Position numbers and translations under genes: made by a program. A DNA stretch of 34,208 bases from Dehalococcoidia bacterium LH_S1. Lineage in GTDB: Bacteria > Chloroflexota > Dehalococcoidia > SZUA-161 > SpSt-899. Numbering within the stretch: the stretch's first letter is position 1; each line of letters starts with the position of its first letter. Under the pieces are notes generated by a model, which made no database searches, was not told the origin of the DNA, and saw only the letters and a program-made list of their open reading frames with translations. Where the stretch lies: assembly GCA_023660035.1 (NCBI GenBank), contig JAGXOF010000003.1, positions 1 to 34,208 of the forward strand. Direction: 5' to 3'. Positions 25,405 through 33,799 of this stretch are shown in pieces.

Positions 25405-25965
25405 ATGTGGGAGGTCGGGCTAGTAAAGCAGGGAAGGACAATAAGGGAAGAGCAGGTGACAACAGGCAAACTGCGGCGCATTATCGATGGTTCCTATCTT
25501 CCATTAGCCTTGAGGCTCGTTCTGGGAGTCATTTTTATCACAGCGGCTGTGGGTAAGCTAGCCTATCCGGCTCAGTTAGCCGCCGAGGCTGAGGTTGTGG
25601 AAATATATGCCGGCCTTTTCCTCTGGCTTCCTTACAAGCTCGTTTCCGCCTACATGGCGGTCCTTCCCTGGGTGGAAGCTGTACTGGGCGCTTTCCTGGT
25701 GTTGGGGTTGTTCCCGAGAGTCTGTAGCGCTATCTTTATCCCGATAGTCCTGAGTTTTATCGGCGCCAACGCGGTGTTGTTCCGGGGTGCTCTCGGTACA
25801 CATGAGGAATGTCCTGATTGCTTTGGAATGCTGTATGTACTTTCGCATGAGCTTGCGCTGGTGATAGATATACTGATGCTGGCGGTGGCTGTTCTGATCG
25901 TGCGCAGCCGTTCCAATTTTCTCAGACTGGACCTGTGGTTTCCCCGGCGTTATCTCAAATGTTAA
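25405..25965 (+). CDS. MauE/DoxX-like membrane protein
   Basis: The track ORF begins inside the SDR gene; ATG 25405 is a more likely start (186 residues). It has about four transmembrane helices: LPLALRLVLGVIFITAAVGK, LVSAYMAVLPWVEAVLGAFL, SAIFIPIVLSFIGANAVLF and LALVIDILMLAVAVLIV. The third loop carries ECPDCFG, the CxxCFG pair typical of MauE-like redox membrane proteins; others in the wider DoxX/MauE group lack it. It could pass disulfide or thiol redox equivalents, but this is inference. The 3' end overlaps the convergent MBL gene by 11 bases. Confidence 0.65.
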   Translation: MWEVGLVKQGRTIREEQVTTGKLRRIIDGSYLPLALRLVLGVIFITAAVGKLAYPAQLAAEAEVVEIYAGLFLWLPYKLVSAYMAVLPWVEAVLGAFLVLGLFPRVCSAIFIPIVLSFIGANAVLFRGALGTHEECPDCFGMLYVLSHELALVIDILMLAVAVLIVRSRSNFLRLDLWFPRRYLKC

Positions 25966-26803
25966 TCTCCATCCCGTCGTAGGCGAAGCTGATTCTCCCG
26001 TCTGCTGATTCCAGAGCACTATAGTCGTCGTAGCTTCTGTTCCAGTATTCTTCCAGGTGGACGAAAAGCACCTGCCTGGCCCCAAGGCGTTCTGCCAGTT
26101 GCAGGGTATCCTCGAACGTGTAGAGAGTGGTTCTGGAAATGTGATCGGGTGGGTACTCGAAATCGTGTTTTAATCCCGTCTCGAATATCCCCGGCTGGAT
26201 AATGAGCAGGTCAGGTTTCTGGACCTCGATGCGGTGTTCCGGGAAGGGCTTTATATCGCAGGGAGCGTAGACTACCCTCTGCCCGTTCTGCTCGAAGACG
26301 TGTACGAAGGAGATCTGGGAACCGCCGTCGATGGGGATGGCCGTGATGTGCACGTCTTCTACCTGGATTTCGCCTTTAAAGATTTCGATGTAAACGAATC
26401 CGCTCTCCCTGTAGAAATCGATCACAGGTCCGTATTGAGACTGTATTGACGCTATGCGTTCAGCAAGTTCCTCCTGGAGCAGCAGGCGGATTTGCTTTTC
26501 CGGATAGGCTTTCCAACTGCGGAAGTCGAGGGCTATCTGCTCTACCACTCGAAACCCCTCTACATGATCGGGGTCAAGGTGACTGAAGATGAGGCTGTCG
26601 ACGCGGCGGATGTCTTCCCGATTCAAAAGCCCTGCGATCTCTGCGGGCGTGTCTATCAGCAGGTTGAGATCATGCAGAAAAGCAGAAGGACCTGCCCTGG
26701 AATAAGGGAGGCCCTTCTGTCTCGCTTCCTGACATATTCTGCATTGACAAAGCGGCTTGGGGATAGGTGAGCATCCGCCGGAGCCCAGGATTGTCCACTT
26801 CAT
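25955..26803 (-). CDS. MBL-fold metallo-hydrolase (PhnP/PqqB-like)
   Basis: ATG 26803 gives MKWTILGSGGCSPIPKPLCQCRICQEAR and 282 residues; the longer track start overlaps the asparagine-synthase gene. The strand-turn LGSGG and the metal motif SHLDPDHVEG (H-x-D-x-D-H, a variant of HxHxDH), plus CQCRIC cysteines near the N-terminus, resemble the PhnP/PqqB branch of beta-lactamase-fold hydrolases. LFVHLEEYW near the end may supply another metal ligand. It lies seven bases downstream of the synthase-like gene, so it is likely in the same operon. Confidence 0.75.
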   Translation of the reverse strand: MKWTILGSGGCSPIPKPLCQCRICQEARQKGLPYSRAGPSAFLHDLNLLIDTPAEIAGLLNREDIRRVDSLIFSHLDPDHVEGFRVVEQIALDFRSWKAYPEKQIRLLLQEELAERIASIQSQYGPVIDFYRESGFVYIEIFKGEIQVEDVHITAIPIDGGSQISFVHVFEQNGQRVVYAPCDIKPFPEHRIEVQKPDLLIIQPGIFETGLKHDFEYPPDHISRTTLYTFEDTLQLAERLGARQVLFVHLEEYWNRSYDDYSALESADGRISFAYDGMEINI

Positions 26804-26810
26804 ATTGCTA

Positions 26811-28289
26811 CTATTTGAAGGGGTCCCAGCGAATCGTCTGTTTCTCATAGGCAGCCGGGAATTGCCTCAGGAACTCATCGTAGTAGTATAGTTCCTTGAA
26901 TGTGGCAAACGGCATGCCGTAGTACGACTTGGGAGTCTCTTTGATTCCCTCGGGATCCACTACCGTGGATACTATCCTGTCCATGACATCATCAATGCCT
27001 GTTCCCATGGCAAATCTCAGTTTCTCCCGTTTGTAAATTCGCTCGGGGAGCATGTCCTTAAAGGCTTCTCTCAGGATATACTTCTCCGTCTGATTCTCGC
27101 CGTAGATCTTCCATTCCATGGGGATTTTACGGCTAAAGGCCAGCACTTTCGGGTCCAGGAACGGGGTCTGGTAGACGATGCCGTTGGCCATCCACCCTCT
27201 ATCCAGACGCCTGAGTGCCGTATTATACGCTATAGCCAGCAATTTCTTAGCGAGTTCCTCTCTGTGCTCATCGCTGGTCACGTGCTCGCTTTTCAGCACC
27301 ATGCGATATCCGCCGAACAGCTCGTCGGCGCCTTCACCGACCATAATGCTGTCACAGTATTGCTTGGCCATTTTCGAGACGTAGTAATTGGCGATCACGC
27401 CGGATATGCAGTCTTCATCAAAGCTCTCCAGGTACCATACTGCTTGGGGGATGAACTCGGATATCTCCTGATCTGTAATGTGGTAGATATTGTGTTCAGC
27501 TCCCAGGAATTCGGCCATAAGTTTGGCATTCTCGAGGTCTGGAGCGTTAGCGCTTTCAATAGCACCGGTGAAGAGATGCAAGTCTTTATTGTACTGCTTG
27601 GCTACCGCTGCGATAATGGAGCTATCCAGTCCGCCACTAGCCGAGACGGTGTTTACGCCCTTCATTCTTTTCCGGACTGCCTCTATCATGAGGTCCCTTA
27701 GCACCTTCGTTGCATGCTCCAGGTTTTCAGGCTCAGGAACATCAGCAAAGTATGGCTCAAATGGCTTTAAGCCGTCTTTGGTGCTGTATATGTGCCCGGG
27801 AACTAGCTCATGCATATCGAAGCGGATGTTGCCTATAAGCCCTTTCATCTCCGTGCTAAAACAGAAAAGGTCATTCTCTGTTCCGTAAAAGAGCGGCCTG
27901 GCTCCCACTGCGTCGCGGGCTATAATCGTTTCTCCGTTGTCCACCACGGCGCAGCAGTAACTTCCTTCCATATGCGTGAAGCAATTCTTGCCGTACTTTT
28001 GATAGTACTCTTTGAAGAGCTCTGTATCGGTCTGGCCCTCGGGTCTTTCATTGAACAGCTCTCCGTCAAAGAGGATATAGGGAGCTCTGGCGACTGCTGC
28101 ACACTGCGTCCTTTCAGGTGTCAGATTAACTTCAGCTGCTCCCAGTGCTCCTGTCCTGTCAGGGAGGGTCTGGACGATCTTGTTGTCCGGTCCACGGTGG
28201 TGCATCAGGTTAACCGCTTTCTGCACCTTTTCTGTCGCTTCTGTAAGCTGCTTTCCTTTTGTCGATATTATTCCAGCTATCGCTGCCAT
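26811..28289 (-). CDS. asparagine synthase-like protein with inactive glutaminase domain
   Basis: The 492-residue protein has the AsnB layout. The N-terminal half corresponds to the glutaminase domain, but the expected MCGIAG start reads MAAIAGI: the nucleophile Cys2 is replaced by Ala. Other glutaminase residues are also altered (FDGELFN for NGEIYN). The C-terminal synthetase domain is intact by eye: PP-loop SASGGLDSSIIAAV, EGADELFGGYR, and YQTPFLDPKVLAFS. This predicts ammonia-dependent amidation or another adenylating reaction. A GGAGAG site precedes ATG 28289. It sits in the corrinoid-methyltransferase cluster. Confidence 0.88.
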   Translation of the reverse strand: MAAIAGIISTKGKQLTEATEKVQKAVNLMHHRGPDNKIVQTLPDRTGALGAAEVNLTPERTQCAAVARAPYILFDGELFNERPEGQTDTELFKEYYQKYGKNCFTHMEGSYCCAVVDNGETIIARDAVGARPLFYGTENDLFCFSTEMKGLIGNIRFDMHELVPGHIYSTKDGLKPFEPYFADVPEPENLEHATKVLRDLMIEAVRKRMKGVNTVSASGGLDSSIIAAVAKQYNKDLHLFTGAIESANAPDLENAKLMAEFLGAEHNIYHITDQEISEFIPQAVWYLESFDEDCISGVIANYYVSKMAKQYCDSIMVGEGADELFGGYRMVLKSEHVTSDEHREELAKKLLAIAYNTALRRLDRGWMANGIVYQTPFLDPKVLAFSRKIPMEWKIYGENQTEKYILREAFKDMLPERIYKREKLRFAMGTGIDDVMDRIVSTVVDPEGIKETPKSYYGMPFATFKELYYYDEFLRQFPAAYEKQTIRWDPFK

Positions 28290-28360
28290 TCACACTCTCC
28301 TTTCGTGTCGGTTCTATGTCCACATATTTGTTACTTGCTCTCTTTCGCCAGACCTTCTGG

Positions 28361-28380
28361 ATTCCGGCTTTCGCCGGAAT
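28361..28380. repeat. REP-like hairpin between mttB homologue 1 and the synthase-like gene
   Basis: ATTCCGGC-TTTC-GCCGGAAT is a perfect 8-bp stem with a 4-base loop, in the context GGATTCCGGCTTTCGCCGGAATGACGA. Sequences of this kind are dispersed repetitive extragenic palindromes in many anaerobe genomes. There is no T-run on the minus strand, so it need not be a terminator. It could separate expression of the two genes by stabilising the mRNA end. Confidence 0.6.
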
Positions 28381-28432
28381 GACGAAATTGCCACGCCTAA
28401 AAAGACGCAATCCTATCGGGTGAACGCTTGCT

Positions 28433-29968
28433 CTACTTGTTGTAAACGTTCAACCGCGGGAGTACCCCGGGTATTTGCTCAAATATCTTTTTAGTGGTGG
28501 CTTCATCTATGTGCTCCACAGGTTGAGAAAGGAGCTCGTTCACCTTGTCACAAGCAAGCTCTAATGCCTGGTCGCTTTCTCTATCCCCTTCGAATGGATA
28601 GGGTTGTGTAATCTGCCCACTTTTCAGCATAGGGCGGATTGACCGGATATAAAGCTTTTGCTCCGTGTTCATTACCTCTCTTATCTGTTTGAGAACTGTG
28701 TCGGTCTCATCCTGGTTGATCTGTGGGTCCCTCAAGAAGAACTTCAGCATCTGAAAATGCGCGTCATCCAGAACTGTCTGAGGCAGACAGAATGTGGAAT
28801 TACAATCGAAGAGGCCGTATGTGAGATGGAGGTATTGAGGTCCGCTCAGTGTCACCAGTATGTTCGAGAAAAGCCTTTCTACGGAGGACTGTGTGCCGGG
28901 TACTTTTGCGTCGCACACTCCAGAGCTCCCGTAGCAGGGTAATTTATAGAATCTGGCTAATTGAGCACAGTCGACGTTATACTGGCTGGTCTCAGGTGCG
29001 CCATAGGAATCGCTCAGGTCGTCAAGCCTGGCTCTTACGGGTACGCTTCCGTAAATGATCGGTGCTCCGGGGTTCACCAGCTGGCTCAGCGTTATGCCTG
29101 CCAGAACCTCAGCGTTTATCTGGGCCAGGATGCCCATTTCCTTAACGGGGGCAGTGGTCCCAGCCTGAGGTGAGGATGAAACAACTACAGGCAATTCCCT
29201 TCTGCAAAGTTCTATCATGGTCTGTGTCGTATCATTAACGAATTGCAGAGGGCTTTTTACCAGACAGGTGATAAAGGAAATGATTGGGTTCTCTTTTAAT
29301 TTCTCTTCACTGCCGACGATCAATTTGGCCATGTTGACGACGTTGTCCAGCTGCTCCAGGTTTGTTAATCCCATCATGAAGTGTTTGGTGGTATTATTCA
29401 CTGAAGCGAAGAACTTGTTAACGTCCTTGTTGTCATCTGTTATGTCGTCGTCCTGAATGTTCACTGTGCGGATAAAGGCGTCCACGGTCTCAAGGTGTTC
29501 GCATACATGAGCAGCTTTAGCCAGGTCTTCAACCATACCACGCCGTGCGTGGAATTCAGGCACCTTAGCCTCGGTGCTTGAGCCGGACTTCTTTACATAA
29601 GTTTGAAAGTCAACGTCCAGCCAGACATTTGTCTCCGATCCCGTAACGAAGAACACCCTTGGTTCATCACCGTGCATTATCAAGCTGTTATCCTCGTTCC
29701 TGGCTCCCAGCTTGACCGTCTTCGGTGCGCTATCAAGAGCTTTGGAAACGAGGTTCTCCGGTATTTTGATCGACCATGTTGGGTGCTCGCCGCCGGAGAC
29801 AAATGTAACCTCTGCACCATTACTGCTAAATATGTCCGCAGCCTCCTTGTTAAAGCAGAACAGCCCGGGGTCCATCAGAACATCCAAAGAACTCTGATGG
29901 ATCTGTTCAAGTTGCTCCTTGCTTACCCTTTCATAGGGATTAGTGATTAAGGTCCCTTCCCTTGGCAT
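28433..29968 (-). CDS. MttB-like (trimethylamine methyltransferase family) protein 1
   Basis: ATG 29968 is chosen because AGGAGG lies six bases upstream; the product has 511 residues (the track adds 18). It belongs to the MttB/COG5598 family of corrinoid-dependent methyltransferases: KHFMMGLTNLEQLDNVV, ENPIISFITCLVKSPLQF, GAPIIYGSVPVRARLDDLS and SSGVCDAKVPGTQSSVERL. There is no in-frame TAG, so this is a non-pyrrolysine homologue like the glycine-betaine or carnitine demethylases. Compared with protein 2 it has an inserted stretch (WLDVDFQTYVKKSGSSTEA) and an altered substrate region. The substrate is unknown. Confidence 0.88.
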   Translation of the reverse strand: MPREGTLITNPYERVSKEQLEQIHQSSLDVLMDPGLFCFNKEAADIFSSNGAEVTFVSGGEHPTWSIKIPENLVSKALDSAPKTVKLGARNEDNSLIMHGDEPRVFFVTGSETNVWLDVDFQTYVKKSGSSTEAKVPEFHARRGMVEDLAKAAHVCEHLETVDAFIRTVNIQDDDITDDNKDVNKFFASVNNTTKHFMMGLTNLEQLDNVVNMAKLIVGSEEKLKENPIISFITCLVKSPLQFVNDTTQTMIELCRRELPVVVSSSPQAGTTAPVKEMGILAQINAEVLAGITLSQLVNPGAPIIYGSVPVRARLDDLSDSYGAPETSQYNVDCAQLARFYKLPCYGSSGVCDAKVPGTQSSVERLFSNILVTLSGPQYLHLTYGLFDCNSTFCLPQTVLDDAHFQMLKFFLRDPQINQDETDTVLKQIREVMNTEQKLYIRSIRPMLKSGQITQPYPFEGDRESDQALELACDKVNELLSQPVEHIDEATTKKIFEQIPGVLPRLNVYNK

Positions 29969-29993
29969 TTCATTCCTCCTCTGATTTCTATCG

Positions 29994-30022
29994 TGTACAG
30001 TATGCTCGGCTCTGTTTGTCAA
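29994..30022 (-). promoter_or_regulatory. possible promoter of mttB homologue 1
   Basis: On the minus strand TTGACA (30022-30017) is followed after 17 bases by TGTACA (29999-29994), a weak -10 hexamer with three matches to TATAAT. It lies 25-55 bases upstream of the chosen ATG, so the gene could be transcribed apart from the corrinoid protein upstream. Confidence 0.4.
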
Positions 30023-30079
30023 CGCTTGGATTGCAGTACTGTGCTGGTTCGATGCCGAGGATATTCTTTCGGCGTTCTC

Positions 30080-30757
30080 TTAACCGACCAAGCTTGTAAC
30101 CACTCTTACAGCGTCGAAGCCGTCAGCACCGTAGCCGTCAGCACCGATATTGTTGGCAAACTCCTCGGTAATGGGCGCTCCACCTATAACCACCTTGACC
30201 TGATCTCTGACCCCGGCTTCTTTTAATACTTCAATCACGCCTTTCATGTTCCCCATGGTACTGGTGAGGAGTGCTGATAATCCGACAACCATAGGTTTCT
30301 CTTCCTTGATGGCATTTGCTATGGTTTCAGCCGAAATATCATTGCCTAAATCATTAACGATGTAGCCATTCCCCCGCAGTAATATGGCCACGATGTTCTT
30401 CCCGATGTCGTGAAGATCCCCTTTCACTGTAGCCAGAAACACTTTACCCTTGGGTTCAATTCCGCTCTGGGCAAGGAGGGGATCCAGCATTTCCATGGCT
30501 ACCCCGACTGTTTCAGCCGCAGCTAACATGTCCGGTATGAAGAACTCCTTGGATTCGAATTTATCCCCCACTATGGTCATGGCGTCGGTTATGGTATCTA
30601 GTATCGTACGTGGCTCGTAATTATTATCCAGAGCTTCCTGGACGAGCTCCTTCACACCCGGTTGCCCTGTCATTTCATCTTCCAGTCCTTCATCGTCCTT
30701 CGTGATTCGTCCCTGTATCACGTTTTCCTTCATTGCGCCAAGTATGTCTTCTGTCAT
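30080..30757 (-). CDS. corrinoid protein (MtbC/MttC-like methyl carrier)
   Basis: ATG 30757 follows GGGAGGGGGC and gives 225 residues; the track start adds 12. The protein has the N-terminal helical cap domain of methyltransferase corrinoid proteins (EPRTILDTITDAMTIVGDKFE, FIPDMLAAAETV) and the cobalamin-binding domain with the lower-ligand His in ATVKGDLHDIGKNIV (D-x-H-x-x-G), GLSALLTSTMGNM and VVIGGAPIT. It would carry the methyl group between MttB-type and pterin methyltransferases. The N-terminus before residue 40 (KDDEGLEDEMTGQPG) is more acidic than usual. Confidence 0.93.
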   Translation of the reverse strand: MTEDILGAMKENVIQGRITKDDEGLEDEMTGQPGVKELVQEALDNNYEPRTILDTITDAMTIVGDKFESKEFFIPDMLAAAETVGVAMEMLDPLLAQSGIEPKGKVFLATVKGDLHDIGKNIVAILLRGNGYIVNDLGNDISAETIANAIKEEKPMVVGLSALLTSTMGNMKGVIEVLKEAGVRDQVKVVIGGAPITEEFANNIGADGYGADGFDAVRVVTSLVG

Positions 30758-30813
30758 GCCCCCTCCCTTTATTCGAGGATTTTGCTTGATCAATCCCTTG
30801 TAGGGGTGGCTTC

Positions 30814-31623
30814 TTACTCCACGAGCAGGCCTTTTCTATTGGCCTTTATGAACGCCTTGCAGTTAGGGTCATTGCCGGTGAGCAAATCAGCCAACTTGAT
30901 GAACGGTGTCATCTTTGAGTCCCGCGGATCGAGAATCGCTGCGTCGAGCCCGGCATAAGCTGCCATAAGCAGAGTAGCTCTGTTAACCATCTTTCTCGCT
31001 GGCAAGCCGAATGAGACATTGCTCAGTCCCACAACGGTCTTGGCCTCCGGATAGCGGCTTTTGATTCCCTCTATCGTCTTCATTGTTACCATACCCTGTG
31101 TGGGATCCACGGAAATGGGAAGCACCAGTGGGTCGAAGAAGATGTTCTCAAGTTTTATCCCTAAGGATTGTGCCTTCTCCACGATCTGACCGCAGGCGGT
31201 TAGCCTATCCTCAACATTATCCGGTATGCCCTCTGCCCCATGAGCCAGAGCTACCAGCAAAGCTTGCCGCTCGGCGGCCAGGGGAAGAATGGCCTCCATC
31301 CTCTCTGATTCGGCACTCACCGAGTTGATTGTTACCTTATCGCCATTGTACTTGTCGAGGCCAGCTTTGATGACCTCCGGGCTATCGCTGTCGATTACCA
31401 GGGGTTTATCCGTTACCTCCTGGACGATTCCTACCAGCCACTGCATAGCCACCGCTGCTTCTTCGCTGGATTCCCCTCCCCTTGTTGCGTTTACGTCAAG
31501 AAAGTCCGCCCCTGCATTCTCCTCCTCCTGGGCCAGGTTTTGTAAAAACTCCTTGTCCCTGTCAGCAATTGCTTGCCCGACCTTTTTATTTGTAGCGTTT
31601 ATCACTTCCCCGATTACTAACAT
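30814..31623 (-). CDS. methyltetrahydrofolate:corrinoid methyltransferase (MtgA/AcsE-like)
   Basis: The 269-residue protein is a pterin-binding (DHPS-like) TIM barrel. It shows VIGEVINATNKK, ADFLDVNATRG, PLVIDSDSPEVIKAGL, VTINSVSAES, and the signature TVVGLSNVSFGLPARK, as in AcsE and MtgA, which transfer methyl between H4folate and a corrinoid protein. It starts at ATG 31623 with GAGGGGGG upstream. The corrinoid protein follows by about 56 bases, so they are probably one transcription unit. Confidence 0.93.
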   Translation of the reverse strand: MLVIGEVINATNKKVGQAIADRDKEFLQNLAQEEENAGADFLDVNATRGGESSEEAAVAMQWLVGIVQEVTDKPLVIDSDSPEVIKAGLDKYNGDKVTINSVSAESERMEAILPLAAERQALLVALAHGAEGIPDNVEDRLTACGQIVEKAQSLGIKLENIFFDPLVLPISVDPTQGMVTMKTIEGIKSRYPEAKTVVGLSNVSFGLPARKMVNRATLLMAAYAGLDAAILDPRDSKMTPFIKLADLLTGNDPNCKAFIKANRKGLLVE

Positions 31624-31682
31624 ATCCCCCCTCTTGTAGTTAAGCGTTGAAATGGAAACACTGAACCCGCTGACCTCCTGAG

Positions 31683-33122
31683 CTAGCCTTTGATGTTCTG
31701 TATTTCCGAGAGTATTCGCCCTCTTACCTCAGTGGGTAAGTTTCGTGCGGGGCCTGCCAGAATCTCGTCCACTCTCTCAGCAGCTCTCTGGAATGTATCC
31801 TTCGATCCTTTGGTCTCCCAATCTTCACGGAAGTCCTTATCGCTCAAAGTAGGGGTGTAGTGTTCCTTGCGCATGAAGCGGCGTGTATGGTTGGTGGTGA
31901 CAAAATTCCCGCCTGGCCCGGTCTTTTTAATAACATCCAACCCGATAGACTCGTCATCCACTCTTATACCTTCCACAGCTCGCATTACCATTCCCAGTAT
32001 CTCATTGTCGATGACAAGCTTTTCCTCTGACATGCTCATAGCAAATTCCATGAGTCCTGCCGCGTCGTGAATGAAATTGGCCCCCGCTAATGCGCACAGC
32101 GTGCTTGTTATGGCGGACTCGTATCCGCTTTGAGAGTCCAATACCTTTGAATCAGTCATGCCGCCTGTAGCATAGTAAGGTATCTTGTAGAATTGAGCCA
32201 TCTGGGCGGCACCGGCATTGACGAGCCCTGATTCCACCGTTCCTGCCAGATACTTGAGGTCAGAAAGGTCAGTTGAAGTAGCTACTGAACCGTAGATAAC
32301 TGGTGCTCCTTCCTTTATTAGCTGAGAAAGCATCACCCCCATAAGTGAGTCCACCACCTGGATCACCAGGTTCCCTGCGAGAGTGACCGGCGATGTGGCC
32401 CCTGTCAGCGGTTCGGCGGGAACGACGAGAGGTATGCCTGCCTCAACTATAGGTCTTGCCAGATCTCCGTAGCTCTTATCGAGTATCATGGGGCTTATTG
32501 CGCATGTAATCATGGAGATAATGGGACGCTTGCGGAGCTCTTCGGGTGAACCAGCGATCATTTCCGCCATCTTTATAACTTGCTGCACGCCCTCTGGAGT
32601 ATATACGCCCCCCATAATGTGTTTGGTGGTATTATCCAGCCCGGCGAAGAAACGATTTATGTCTACTTCTTCGACAGGTAAGTCATTAGGATAGGTGCAG
32701 AGCATAAATAGATGGATATTGTCCAGGCCGTCAGCCAATCTGGCTATGTCCTTGAGGTCCTCAAGCGTGGCATGGCGTTTCTCCCCTTTGCGTTGGTCCC
32801 ATATGTAAAGGGCGGTGCCACCAGTACCAGCGTGTACGCGGGGTCCGCCCAGTAGTAGATCGTGTTTTTCCTCTTGCCCGCACAGATTGATTTCAGCGGG
32901 GGCCATGTTAATGAGCTCCATGACCTTACTCTCAGGGACGCGCGCGATTCTGTTCTCTATATCTACCTTCGCTCCGCCCTTCTCGAAGAGGCCCATGGCC
33001 GCTTCCGAATTGACTTGGAAGCCCACTTCCTCGATAATTTGCATTGCAGATTGGTGAATTTTGTTTATAGATTCCTCTGTAAGAGGCTTATAGCTGCCTC
33101 CTTCTACTCCTTTGTTGCTCAT
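31683..33122 (-). CDS. MttB-like (trimethylamine methyltransferase family) protein 2
   Basis: ATG 33122 overlaps the stop of the upstream gene (ATGA) and gives 479 residues, close to the usual 470-500 of the family. Motifs: TEESINKIHQSAMQIIEEVGF, GPRVHAGTGGTALYIWD, NRFFAGLDNTTKHIMGGVY, RPIISMITCAISPMI, GAPVIYGSVATSTDLSDL, GGMTDSKVLDSQSGYES (the region where MttB has pyrrolysine; here no TAG is present) and LAGANFIHDAAGLMEF. It is closer to the glycine betaine methyltransferase-type pattern than protein 1. Predicted to demethylate an unknown methylated compound to the corrinoid protein. Confidence 0.93.
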   Translation of the reverse strand: MSNKGVEGGSYKPLTEESINKIHQSAMQIIEEVGFQVNSEAAMGLFEKGGAKVDIENRIARVPESKVMELINMAPAEINLCGQEEKHDLLLGGPRVHAGTGGTALYIWDQRKGEKRHATLEDLKDIARLADGLDNIHLFMLCTYPNDLPVEEVDINRFFAGLDNTTKHIMGGVYTPEGVQQVIKMAEMIAGSPEELRKRPIISMITCAISPMILDKSYGDLARPIVEAGIPLVVPAEPLTGATSPVTLAGNLVIQVVDSLMGVMLSQLIKEGAPVIYGSVATSTDLSDLKYLAGTVESGLVNAGAAQMAQFYKIPYYATGGMTDSKVLDSQSGYESAITSTLCALAGANFIHDAAGLMEFAMSMSEEKLVIDNEILGMVMRAVEGIRVDDESIGLDVIKKTGPGGNFVTTNHTRRFMRKEHYTPTLSDKDFREDWETKGSKDTFQRAAERVDEILAGPARNLPTEVRGRILSEIQNIKG

Positions 33123-33799
33123 ACTATCCTTTCCGGACAATCGGTCTTGTCACACTTTTTGCAAGGGTTATAAGTGTCTGCTCCGCTATCGGGTGTACCA
33201 AGCCCTATAATGCCGGAGACTGATTTCTGTGGAATCATCAAGCAGCCGTCGGTCAAGCGGACCCCTATGGAACCGCCATCGACAGCCTGAAAGATCGCCC
33301 TTTGTTGTTCGGTGTCCCAGTCGCACCAGCCGGGGCTCAATCGCCGACTTAGAACGAGGTATTCCCTGCTGGCTACTCTCTCTATGCGGTCCCGAACAGA
33401 GTCGGCTACGCTTTGAACAGCAACCGAGCCTATAGCATCCAGACATGATGCCTGGAGCATGAGCCCATTTTTGACCAACCGTTTTGACATGTTTTCCAGA
33501 TAATCATCAATTGTGGCTATAAATACTGCCACCTTCTCACAGTGTTCCAGTAGCCCTGCGAGGGTTTTGCTCTGTAGTGCAGCCATATCCTCCACAACTA
33601 CCAATGAACCATGTACTAACTCGATATCTTTCACGGTATATGAATATGATGGCTGGATGAGGGACGGAGCATTCTCCGTGTACTCGTCGATCAACGACAC
33701 GGCCCGCCCTCTGGGTTTGGAACCATTTTCATAGCCCATGTATTTGTAGAGTTCACTTTTGTCTATATCAACTTCTATATCCTGAGTTGCGCTTGTCAT
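33119..33799 (-). CDS. MetH activation domain-like protein (corrinoid reactivation candidate)
   Basis: ATG 33799 follows GGGAGGTGG and gives 226 residues; the longer track version has an unsupported N-terminal extension. The protein matches the vitamin B12-dependent methionine synthase activation domain: RGRAVSLIDEYTENAP, LQASCLDAIGSVAVQSVADSV, SRRLSPGWCDWDTEQQRAIF, IGVRLTDGCLMIPQKSVSGIIGLG. In MetH this domain binds AdoMet for reductive reactivation of cob(II)alamin. The C-terminus has a cysteine cluster (PCKKCDKTDCPERIV). As the first gene of the cluster it may reactivate the corrinoid protein in place of RamA. Confidence 0.88.
   Translation of the reverse strand: MTSATQDIEVDIDKSELYKYMGYENGSKPRGRAVSLIDEYTENAPSLIQPSYSYTVKDIELVHGSLVVVEDMAALQSKTLAGLLEHCEKVAVFIATIDDYLENMSKRLVKNGLMLQASCLDAIGSVAVQSVADSVRDRIERVASREYLVLSRRLSPGWCDWDTEQQRAIFQAVDGGSIGVRLTDGCLMIPQKSVSGIIGLGTPDSGADTYNPCKKCDKTDCPERIV

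Noticed and set aside
27178-28382. Several plus-strand ORFs opposite the asparagine-synthase-like gene
   Set aside because: All are shadows of a clear long coding frame on the other strand.
31683-33122. Pyrrolysine (amber) codon in the mttB homologues
   Set aside because: Both frames are fully open with no in-frame TAG at the expected position. They are non-pyrrolysine homologues, and no pyl genes are seen.
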